Of a stretch of DNA of 64,000 nt, positions 43,982-51,769 are shown piece after piece. Source of the stretch: Desulfuromonas soudanensis. GTDB taxonomy: Bacteria; Desulfobacterota; Desulfuromonadia; Desulfuromonadales; WTL. A model generated the notes under the pieces. It was not told the origin of the DNA. It saw only the letters and a program-made list of their open reading frames with translations, and did not search any database. How positions within the stretch are numbered: position 1 is the first letter of the stretch; each line of letters starts with the position of its first letter. The stretch covers positions 3,658,001 through 3,722,000 of the forward strand of contig NZ_CP010802.1 in NCBI RefSeq assembly GCF_001278055.1, in the 5' to 3' direction. A program made the translations under genes and the position numbers.

Positions 43982-46168
43982 TCACCGGGTAGTGAAACTC
44001 CAGATAGCACTTTGACTGCTGCCGCCGAACCCGTCGCTGGAGACGATCTTCCAGTAGTAAGTCGTCGCCGGAGCGAGATCGGTGGCAACAAAGGTCCGGT
44101 CGGCCGTGAGGGGAGGAGGTGCCGTCCCGCCTCCGCCGCCGCAGGAGAGAAGGAAGGCGAGGAGGACGAGGAGCGCCGCACTCCCAGCCAGGGGAAAACG
44201 CCGCCGCAGGAAGAGCGCCCCCGCCAGTCCGAACCCGGCCAGTATCGCCCCGGTCCCGCCAGGGAGGGAGCGCGGCAGGGTGGAGGCCAGATGGGGGGAG
44301 GTGGAGATCACCACCTCATCGGTCACCGGGTCGCCGTCGGCGTCCCCCGGATGGACCCAGCCGAGAGTCACCGGCCTCTCCACCGAGGCGCCGCTAACCG
44401 GAAAGACGAGGAGCGGTGCGACAGGTGCCGTATTCCCCGAGCCGATCAGAGCAACGGGCGAGGCGGCCGGACTGCTGATGATCTCAAGGGTTGAGGTGAA
44501 TTCATCGTGACTTTCCGGAGCAAAGCGAAGGGTGACGGTACAGCTCTGGCCGGAAACCAGATCGGCACCGCTGCAGTTCTCGGCGAAAAGGGAAAAGGGG
44601 GCGACCAGACCGGCACCGCCGACGCTGGTAATCGTGAGCACTCCGCCGCCGGCGTTGGTCACCGTCACCGATAGATCCTTGATTGTCCCCGGAGGGATGT
44701 TGCCGAAGGGGAGGATGCCGTCGTCCGCCGGCACCACCGGATCGTGGAGAGAGACGACGGGGTTTCCCGAGAGGGCCTCGAAGGCATTGAAGGCGTTCAC
44801 CAGGCCGTAGCCGTAGATATTGTCGGGCCCGGCCGCGCCGAGGTCGACGGCGGAGGAATAGAGCGTCGTTTCGAGAGCGGCCGACGAGAGTCCCGGAAAA
44901 GCGTCGAGGAGGAGCGCCAGGACTCCGGAGACGTGGGGAGCGGAAAACGAGGTGCCGCTGATGGTCTGATAGGGATTCTGGACGGTTCCGGAGAGAGTCA
45001 GATCGGCGGTGCGGATCTGCACGCCGGGGGCGACGAGTTCCGGGAAGGGTTCCTGGGGGTCGCAGGGGGAGGGCCCACGACTGCTTAAGGGGTCGATCAG
45101 GTTGCTTTGGTCGACCATCCCGACCGCGACACTCTCGGGGTAATTGGCGGGGCTGGTAACGAAGGCGGCAGTGTTGCCGGCGGCAAAGACGACGGCTATC
45201 CCCGCCGTCTTCAGGGTCTGGATTTCCGTCCGGAATTCGGTGAGACATTCCGTCCCGCCCCCCAGGCCCCAGGAATTGTTGACGATGTCCGGCGCGTCAT
45301 CCGTGGCGCCGTCGCCGTTGGGATCGAGAACCCACTGGAATGCCTCGGTGATCGCCGAATAGGGAGCTTCGCCAGCGTCAGGGAAGATCTTCGCCGCGAT
45401 CCACTGAGCACCGGGAGCGACGCCGATCCCTCCTGCCCCCACGGCAACCCCCATCACCCCGGTCCCGTGCCCGGAGGAATCGCATGGAAGATCGGCACTG
45501 GCGTCGCAGGTCGAACAGATAACCCCGGGGACAGCGCAGTTTGCGGCATAGGGGTTGAACCAGCTGGCATTCGCCCGGCGGTTGGCCGTCATGGCGGGGT
45601 GCAGGGGATCGACGCCGGTGTCGAGAGTCGCCACCACCACTCCGGTGCCGTCGAGTCCCAGGTCCCAGAGATCCGGAGCGCGCACCACCTCGATATTCCA
45701 CTGCGCCGCCCCGGCCTGAGCCGGGAGGACCTCCGGGAGAGAAACGGTGCCGTCGAGAGTGACCGAGGCGACCCCCGGCCAGGCGGCCAGGATCTCCACC
45801 AGTTCCGGCGTCGCCTCGAAGGCGAGGGCATTTTTAATCCACAGCGGCCGCACCCTCTCCACACCCCGCCCCCGCAGAAAATCCCGAAGCGGCTTTTGGG
45901 AACGCTCGGCAGTGTCCCGCAGCCGCCGCACCAGTTCACGGCGCTGCTCTATGCCCCTCAGACCCAGGGGGATGATTCCGTCAGTAGCGACCTGATCGGC
46001 GAAGGTAACGATGACCGGAAGGGTCTCCGTGCCGGAGACATGGCTCATCCGATCCCGAAGCGCCCCGTCGACGGCGGCCGTCGCCTCCAAAGGGCAGAGG
46101 AGCAAGGAGAGAATCAAGACAATCCGGGGAGCGACGGTGCGGGAGCGTTGAATGTTCATGGCCTTCAT
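43982..46168 (-). CDS. Secreted S8-family subtilisin-like serine protease
   Basis: A 728-residue exported protease. A signal peptide (about 10-32) is followed by an inhibitor-like propeptide (about 40-150). The catalytic triad is D183 in ATLDTGVDP, H234 in SSGHGTGVMG and S407 in SGTSFSAPHVSG, with the oxyanion asparagine in AAGN (332). After about 470 come beta-sandwich domains. Oddly, a hydrophobic block (about 642-676, with LPGGTGAILAGFGLAGALFL, an RRR stop, and LLVLLAFLLSCGGGGG) interrupts the last fibronectin-like domain, which then resumes to the end. The ATG overlaps the stop of the lipoprotein gene (ATGA), so the two are translationally coupled. Confidence 0.9.
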   Translation of the reverse strand: MKAMNIQRSRTVAPRIVLILSLLLCPLEATAAVDGALRDRMSHVSGTETLPVIVTFADQVATDGIIPLGLRGIEQRRELVRRLRDTAERSQKPLRDFLRGRGVERVRPLWIKNALAFEATPELVEILAAWPGVASVTLDGTVSLPEVLPAQAGAAQWNIEVVRAPDLWDLGLDGTGVVVATLDTGVDPLHPAMTANRRANASWFNPYAANCAVPGVICSTCDASADLPCDSSGHGTGVMGVAVGAGGIGVAPGAQWIAAKIFPDAGEAPYSAITEAFQWVLDPNGDGATDDAPDIVNNSWGLGGGTECLTEFRTEIQTLKTAGIAVVFAAGNTAAFVTSPANYPESVAVGMVDQSNLIDPLSSRGPSPCDPQEPFPELVAPGVQIRTADLTLSGTVQNPYQTISGTSFSAPHVSGVLALLLDAFPGLSSAALETTLYSSAVDLGAAGPDNIYGYGLVNAFNAFEALSGNPVVSLHDPVVPADDGILPFGNIPPGTIKDLSVTVTNAGGGVLTITSVGGAGLVAPFSLFAENCSGADLVSGQSCTVTLRFAPESHDEFTSTLEIISSPAASPVALIGSGNTAPVAPLLVFPVSGASVERPVTLGWVHPGDADGDPVTDEVVISTSPHLASTLPRSLPGGTGAILAGFGLAGALFLRRRFPLAGSAALLVLLAFLLSCGGGGGTAPPPLTADRTFVATDLAPATTYYWKIVSSDGFGGSSQSAIWSFTTR

Positions 46169-46587
46169 TCCACCCTGAGGTGTTCGAAACGATAGGAGCC
46201 GTGAACAATCGTAACAAAGTCTCCGGCTTTGACAAACCGGCCGGGGTTGGCAAAGAAAATAAAATATTGGCGCCCGGCCTCAAGCTGACGGGGCATCTGC
46301 CGCATCGGACCGACCTTGACCGGCGCCGGCACGGCGAATTTGGCGCCGCTCTCCTCGTGGATAAGGTAGGGGATCAGGGCATGGTCGATCATCGGGGCCG
46401 CCCGGGCCGCATCACGCACCTTGTAGCGAAAATCGAGCATGTAGCCGCCGGAGCTCAGGTGCAAACCGACGATCTCGATGCCGAGGGCCGCTGCTGGGCC
46501 GGCCGCGGCGGAATTTGAGTCCTCGTTGAGCCGCGGCTGCGGAGCACAGGCGAGGAGGAGGAGGAGAAAAAGAAGAGCGCCGGACAT
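46165..46587 (-). CDS. Small lipoprotein of unknown function
   Basis: A 140-residue protein with a lipoprotein signal (SGALLFLLLLLACAPQP; lipobox cysteine about 14). The mature part is beta-rich (LGIEIVGLHLSSGGYMLDFR, then EAGRQYFIFFANPGRFVKAG) and may be a small beta-sandwich. No family is recognised. AGGATCCGTCCG precedes the ATG. It sits between the copper-oxidase cluster and the protease and overlaps the protease start by four bases. Confidence 0.7.
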   Translation of the reverse strand: MSGALLFLLLLLACAPQPRLNEDSNSAAAGPAAALGIEIVGLHLSSGGYMLDFRYKVRDAARAAPMIDHALIPYLIHEESGAKFAVPAPVKVGPMRQMPRQLEAGRQYFIFFANPGRFVKAGDFVTIVHGSYRFEHLRVE

Positions 46588-46643
46588 CGGACGGATCCTG
46601 CCGAATGGAAATTTCACCGAACCTCCGCAGATAAAAAATGGGA

Positions 46644-46675
46644 AAAAGGGGCAGGATCGACATCCTGCCCCTTTT
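46644..46675. terminator. Terminator between the oxidase cluster and the lipoprotein gene
   Basis: AAAAGGGGCAGGAT-CGAC-ATCCTGCCCCTTTT, a perfect 14-bp stem with T/A flanks on both strands, lies between the 771-residue oxidase-like gene and the lipoprotein gene, both on the minus strand. Confidence 0.88.
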
Positions 46676-46715
46676 GGCTTCTCCAGTGTCAGCACTTCAC
46701 CGACGTCAAGTCGGG

Positions 46716-49031
46716 TCAGTCGATGACAAAGGGTTCATCGGCCTGATCGCGGGCCAATATCTCTCCCTCGGCGCCGAAGGCGGTGACCCGCAGCAGGACG
46801 GATCTGCTGCCGCGCAACCCGGCGTCGATGACCCAGTCGAACTGGGTGTCGTCGAGATCCCTGGCCAGACTCCGCCAATTCTCCCCGCCGTCCAGCGAGT
46901 AGTCAAGAGCAAAGCTTGCGGCCGCGGCGGAGGCCTGCCAAAGGACGATGAAATGCGTCTCGGCGGCGAGCACTTCACCCCCGTTGGGAAGGAGGAGGAG
47001 CAAGTCGGAAACCTCCCCGGCGGCGGCCGGAGCCGAAACGGCCTCAGCCTCAGGAGTGAGTCTGGTGCCGAGGGCCGCTCTCGGCGCAGGCGCCGTCTCG
47101 AGCGCCGAGACACTCAGCATTCCCGGCGCGGCGCCGATGCCGAAGGGGGCATCGCTGGTGTCGGTGGCAATCGCATTGCCGGCGCCGTCATAGAGGGTCA
47201 GGGCGATCCGGGCCGTGGCGGTCGAGGCCGAAGGTGCGGTCCAGGGGTAGGTCCCCAGGGCCGGGTCGACGTCGGCGATCAGAGCCCAGGGGGCGGTGGG
47301 CGCCGTCTGGTACCAGAGGCTGGCGCGGTAGGCCGCCGGTTCGGTCAGGCGTACGTTCCAGGTAATCGCCAGCGGCGCCCCCGCGACGACGGACGGTTCG
47401 CCCGCTGTCCCGTTGGGATAGGTCAGTTGGAGCGGGGCGACCAGGGTGAAAGGGGCGTCGGAGGTGTCGCGACCGACGATCTGGCCGGCTGCGTCGTAAC
47501 TGATGATGGCCAGACGAACCCCGGTGGACGGGCGCAGGTTGCCGGCCGCCGGATTCCAGAGGAATTCGCGCCCGGCGACGCGGTTGGCGATGAGGCGGAA
47601 AGGGGAGCCGGGTCCCTGGGAGCAACCGATATCGAAGGTGAAGGCCTGGGCGGGATCAGCCGGATCGGCCGGCGCCACCCAGCGGATCGGCAGGGTCGCA
47701 TCGAAGGGGAACTGCTCGCCGCCGTTGGGCGTAACCAGAGCCAGGGCGGGAAAGGTCGTGAAGGTGGCGGTGACGGTCTTGGCCTGGTCGAGAGTGACGA
47801 CGCAGTCGCCGAGGGTGGTGCATTCGGGGGGGTCGGAATTGGGCGAAACGCTCCAGCCGGTCAGGGCGCTGTCGAGGCCGTCCGGGATGGCGCGCAGGGT
47901 GACTGCGGTCCCGGTCAGGTAACCGGCCGTGCAGTTGAGACCTCCGGCGGTCGTCGTCGTGCAGTCGGCAATCCCCCCGGGAAGACTGGTGGAAGAGACG
48001 CGCCCGGGACCGGCCACGGCCACGGTCAGCTGCGTTGCCGACGTCCCGACGACCAGAGTGCCGAACATGCCGCCGCCGGCCAGGCCGAGCATGCGGTCGT
48101 GCAGCGGCAGGTAGATGTCGGCGGCGGGCGGGTCGGTCGGCGGCGCTATGGTCAGCAGGGCGTCGAGGGTCTTGCCGGCGACCAGGTCGGCACTGGACTG
48201 GGTCGGCTGGAAATCGAGGGAATAGGGATTGCCGTCCTCGGCGATCATGGTCAGTGCCTGGCCGGGGAGAATCGGGGTGCGGGGGCGCAACCCGGCATTG
48301 AGCATGCGCAGCAGCACCACGTCTCCGGCCGTCAGGTTCGCCAGCGCCGGAGCGCTCGCCGACCAGGGGCGGCCGTTGAGAAGGAAGTATTTCGGGCTGT
48401 AACCAACCTTGAGGGCGGTGGGGTAGGCGCCCGACGGGTCGCCGTAGATTCCGCTGGTCACCGCCTGGTTGAGGGCGGGGTCGAGCTCGCTGAAGAGGAG
48501 GGTCAGGTCCCGGGTGTAGGTCTGACCCGGATAGGCTTCCCCCGTCGCCGCATCGACCTTGAGCACGGCGTAGAGCCCCATCGGCACCTGCACCGCAGGG
48601 TGGGTGCCGCTGCTGATCAGATAGGTGCCGGGCTTGAGATTGGGCCAGGTGTAGGTTGCCGTACCGCCATCGGCGCCAGCCTCGTGGGTGAAGGAGCGAA
48701 CCCGCTGACGCCCGTCGGCATCGGCGAAGAAGACCGGAGTCATTCCCCCCTGAGCGCCCTGGCCGTTGATCACCAGGGAGACCGGTTCCGGAAGCTCATT
48801 GGTCAGGTTGATCACCAGACTGTTGCCGGCCGTTTCGGTCAGGACCGGCACCGGCGTCAGCGGCAGGTTGGTTCCTTCTACCAGCCCCCAGACCGGGACG
48901 GCGGCGCCGTCCGGCATGACGACCGTGCCGGCCGTGGCGGAAAGGTCGTAGGTGGCGGCTTGAATCGGCGGGGGAGCGAGCAGCAAGGCCGCGGCCGCAA
49001 TCCCCAGGATTATCCCGTGGAGCGTTCTCAT
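46716..49031 (-). CDS. Secreted multicopper-oxidase-like protein with PNGGE-type beta domains
   Basis: A 771-residue exported protein (signal about 1-25, AAAALLLAPPPIQA). The N-terminal half has cupredoxin-like folds (GTYLISSGTHPAVQVPMGLY, GDVVLLRMLNAGLRPRTPIL) in which most copper ligands of true multicopper oxidases are missing. The C-terminal half has repeated beta domains opening with LVTPNGGEQFPF or similar, as seen in surface proteins. It is probably a structural or accessory copper-fold protein. AAGGAATACCGCT precedes the ATG at 49031; the upstream in-frame ATG is not supported. Third of three oxidase-like genes in a row. Confidence 0.78.
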   Translation of the reverse strand: MRTLHGIILGIAAAALLLAPPPIQAATYDLSATAGTVVMPDGAAVPVWGLVEGTNLPLTPVPVLTETAGNSLVINLTNELPEPVSLVINGQGAQGGMTPVFFADADGRQRVRSFTHEAGADGGTATYTWPNLKPGTYLISSGTHPAVQVPMGLYAVLKVDAATGEAYPGQTYTRDLTLLFSELDPALNQAVTSGIYGDPSGAYPTALKVGYSPKYFLLNGRPWSASAPALANLTAGDVVLLRMLNAGLRPRTPILPGQALTMIAEDGNPYSLDFQPTQSSADLVAGKTLDALLTIAPPTDPPAADIYLPLHDRMLGLAGGGMFGTLVVGTSATQLTVAVAGPGRVSSTSLPGGIADCTTTTAGGLNCTAGYLTGTAVTLRAIPDGLDSALTGWSVSPNSDPPECTTLGDCVVTLDQAKTVTATFTTFPALALVTPNGGEQFPFDATLPIRWVAPADPADPAQAFTFDIGCSQGPGSPFRLIANRVAGREFLWNPAAGNLRPSTGVRLAIISYDAAGQIVGRDTSDAPFTLVAPLQLTYPNGTAGEPSVVAGAPLAITWNVRLTEPAAYRASLWYQTAPTAPWALIADVDPALGTYPWTAPSASTATARIALTLYDGAGNAIATDTSDAPFGIGAAPGMLSVSALETAPAPRAALGTRLTPEAEAVSAPAAAGEVSDLLLLLPNGGEVLAAETHFIVLWQASAAAASFALDYSLDGGENWRSLARDLDDTQFDWVIDAGLRGSRSVLLRVTAFGAEGEILARDQADEPFVID

Positions 49032-49056
49032 AGCGGTATTCCTTCTTTGGGTTGCG

Positions 49057-50436
49057 TTACGGCGCCACGACCATAGGTGCAGACGGAGCCTCGACAATGA
49101 CCATGGTCATCAGACCGCCGGGGAAGATGTCGTTGTTGGTCATCTCCTTTTCGTTATGGGAGTGCCACATAAAGGCGAAACCGGAGTTTGGATTGTTACC
49201 CCCCTCGCCGGGAGGGAGGGAGCCGGCGGCGCCGAGGAATGGACTGCCGCTGTAGAAGGCGCCGAAGGCCACCTCCTGCTGTCCGGGGAGAATGACCGGG
49301 AAGGGTTTGCCATGGTCGGCGATGTACTCGTAAGTGGTGTCGTCGAAACCATCGCCATTGACATCAACCAGCACCGCCGTGTTCATGTGGTCGGAGTTGC
49401 TGCTGCCGTTGTAGATGTCCCAACCGAGCCCGCGGCCGGTCCAGGAGAAGATCGCATCGTGGGTCGCTCCCGGCACCACGGTCTGGGTGAAATCGGAGAC
49501 CGACTTGTCGGGGATGACGCCGACTTCGGCGGTCCGGGTTCCAGGGTCCGTCGGGGTCGCCAGCAGGTAGCCGTCGCGGGCGATCTGGTCGAAGTTGTTG
49601 CCGTGGGTATGAAAGGGGTGCAGATCGCGGCCGCCGCCGACCATGCGCAGCAGCACGCGTTCGCCGGCATTCATCATCGTCATGGCGCCGTAAGGCTGAT
49701 GGGGGAGCCAGCTGACCTGGTCGGCGAGCATGGTGTCGGGGGCGGTCCGACCGTTGATAAACCAGTAGACCGGCCAGAACTTGCTGGTGTCGATCTCGGA
49801 GAAGAGCCCCTTTTCCGCCAGGATGTGGGTTTCAAGGTCCATTTCGCTGAGCAGATAGAGATACTCCTGGTCGTAGGCGGAGCGGGCGTCGCCGTAGGCG
49901 GTGCGCAGCAGCGGATCGGCGGCGTCGAAGTTGGCGGGACGGACAACGATCGCCCCGAGCAGTCCCATTTCCACCTGCAGGTCGCTGTGGGTGCCGCTGT
50001 AGTAGGTAAAGGTTCCGGGACGGTCGGCGGTAAAGGTGTAGGTCACGGCGGTCACGCCGTCCGGCGGAGCCTCGCGGGTCAGCAGTCCGGGCTGGCCGCC
50101 GCTGGCGCTGACGGAAAAACCGGGAACGATCAGGGAGGTCGCTTCGGGGAGCCGGCTGACGAGGCGGATGGTGACCACGGCGTTCTGATTGACGATCAGG
50201 GTCGGCCCGGGGTACTGCACTGCGCCGTCGGCGTTGGCATAGCCCCAGAAATAGACGTTATTGCCGTCGCCGGTTGTGATATGGCCGGCCCTGGCGGTGA
50301 ACGAGAAGTCCGTACCCGTGACGCCCGAGACCGCGATGTTGCCGTGCATGGCCAGGGCGGCGGAAGCGGCGCAGCAGAGCAGGGCCGCGGCCAACGTCAG
50401 GCTCCGCAATAACGGTTGCTGAAAAAGCTTGTTCAT
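49057..50436 (-). CDS. Secreted multicopper-oxidase-like protein with partial copper sites
   Basis: A 459-residue exported protein (signal about 1-29, ending ASAALA). The first cupredoxin domain has GTFTYYSGTHSDLQVEMGLL. The second carries a complete HPFHTHGNNF motif and FMWHSHNEKEMTNN before GGLMTM; where classical enzymes have HCH for type 1 copper, this one has HSH, so the electron-entry copper may be absent or unusual. GGGAG precedes the ATG. It lies between two related genes and may form one complex with them. Confidence 0.82.
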   Translation of the reverse strand: MNKLFQQPLLRSLTLAAALLCCAASAALAMHGNIAVSGVTGTDFSFTARAGHITTGDGNNVYFWGYANADGAVQYPGPTLIVNQNAVVTIRLVSRLPEATSLIVPGFSVSASGGQPGLLTREAPPDGVTAVTYTFTADRPGTFTYYSGTHSDLQVEMGLLGAIVVRPANFDAADPLLRTAYGDARSAYDQEYLYLLSEMDLETHILAEKGLFSEIDTSKFWPVYWFINGRTAPDTMLADQVSWLPHQPYGAMTMMNAGERVLLRMVGGGRDLHPFHTHGNNFDQIARDGYLLATPTDPGTRTAEVGVIPDKSVSDFTQTVVPGATHDAIFSWTGRGLGWDIYNGSSNSDHMNTAVLVDVNGDGFDDTTYEYIADHGKPFPVILPGQQEVAFGAFYSGSPFLGAAGSLPPGEGGNNPNSGFAFMWHSHNEKEMTNNDIFPGGLMTMVIVEAPSAPMVVAP

Positions 50437-50464
50437 AGTGTTTCTCCCGAAATGGAAACGCTCT

Positions 50465-51721
50465 CTATTGGATGCGGATCTCCGTCATCATGCCGCCGAA
50501 ATCGTCCGCCTCGTTGGCGAGGTGATCGAGATTGGTGGTGTAGAGAAAATAGGTGCCGGGTTGAACGCCGGTGGTGTCGAGGAGGACGTCCATCGACTGA
50601 CCGCCGCCGAGAGTGATGGAATTGGTGGTGTAATACTGGCTGGCGTCGCCGGGAAGCCCGAGCTTGCGCGAACCTTTGCCGATCACCTGCATCGGGATCC
50701 CCTGCACGGTCAGGGTGTGGAACGAGGTCGTGGAGAGGCTGGAGACCCGCAGCAGGATCTTCTGTCCGGCAGTGGCGGAGATCAGGGCCGGAATCGGGCT
50801 CGACGACCCGTGCTCGTAGGGGAGGGCCAGGGCCGGATTCACCGTATCCGGATAGCCGCGACCGTTGAGCATCGGATATTTGTCGTCCATATCGGCGAAG
50901 GGGAGAGGCTGCACGCCGATGTGTTTTTCGTGGAAGACCGGGTCGAAGGAGGCAATCTGCAGGGGGTAGGCGACGTCGTAGCCGGTGGAGCCGTCGCCAT
51001 CGTTGTAGGCAAACTTGTTGAACGGCCCGAAGGTCGTGCCGTCCTGCGCCGGGGAGACGTAGAGGTTGCCGAGCATCCCCATCTGCATGTGCTCCGTCGC
51101 CTCGACGTGGCAGTGATACATGAAGGTGCCGGCCTCGACGACCTGGTAGTAGTAGGTCAGGGTCGAGCCCATGTTGATGATGATCGAGGCGTCGGGAACG
51201 CCGTCGAAGATCGCCGAGGCGTTGGGGAAACCGTGCCAGTGCACCGAGTGGGGGTCGAAGAGATCGGGGCGGTTGATCATGCCGACGTTGGTCAACGACA
51301 GATAGACCTCGTCCCCTTCCCGGAAGGTCAGGGTCGGCGCCGGGAATTGCGCCTTCTCCATATACCCCATCATCACCGCGTCCCAGGGCTCATTCATGGC
51401 CGGGGCATTGAAGCCGGTGGCGTTGACGAAACCGAAGATGTACTGCTCGCGGCCGTCGGCCATGTTGGTGAAGCCGTCGCCGGCGGCCAGGTGCACGCAG
51501 ACCTGTTCGGGCGAGACCGGGTTAAGAATTTCGCCGTCGCTGGCCCGCAGCATGCCGTCGCCGTTGACGTCGGAAAACCAGCTCCCGTAGACAACCGGCG
51601 AGCCGGGAGCCGGGTCCCGGGTCGGACACTGGGGGAAGACCCCGGCCTGCGCCGGCAGGGCCGCGGCCGCAACCAGAAGGCCGACCGCCAGGGACATCCA
51701 TCTTTTCTGCAGAATGGTCAT
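50465..51721 (-). CDS. Secreted two-domain multicopper oxidase
   Basis: A 418-residue exported protein (signal about 1-26, ALPAQA). The copper motifs are best kept in the first domain: PHSVHWHGF and MYHCHVEATEHMQMGMLGNL, the latter providing the Cys, His and Met of a type 1 site as in two-domain oxidases and nitrite reductase-like proteins. The second domain has FHTLTVQG where a histidine-rich motif would be expected. Substrate could be a metal ion or phenolic, or the protein may serve extracellular electron transfer. GGGGAG precedes the ATG, 49 bases after the giant gene upstream. Confidence 0.85.
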   Translation of the reverse strand: MTILQKRWMSLAVGLLVAAAALPAQAGVFPQCPTRDPAPGSPVVYGSWFSDVNGDGMLRASDGEILNPVSPEQVCVHLAAGDGFTNMADGREQYIFGFVNATGFNAPAMNEPWDAVMMGYMEKAQFPAPTLTFREGDEVYLSLTNVGMINRPDLFDPHSVHWHGFPNASAIFDGVPDASIIINMGSTLTYYYQVVEAGTFMYHCHVEATEHMQMGMLGNLYVSPAQDGTTFGPFNKFAYNDGDGSTGYDVAYPLQIASFDPVFHEKHIGVQPLPFADMDDKYPMLNGRGYPDTVNPALALPYEHGSSSPIPALISATAGQKILLRVSSLSTTSFHTLTVQGIPMQVIGKGSRKLGLPGDASQYYTTNSITLGGGQSMDVLLDTTGVQPGTYFLYTTNLDHLANEADDFGGMMTEIRIQ

Positions 51722-51769
51722 ATCGTTGACTCCCCTGTGCCGGGGGCGCCTGGCGCCCCCGGTCGTTGG

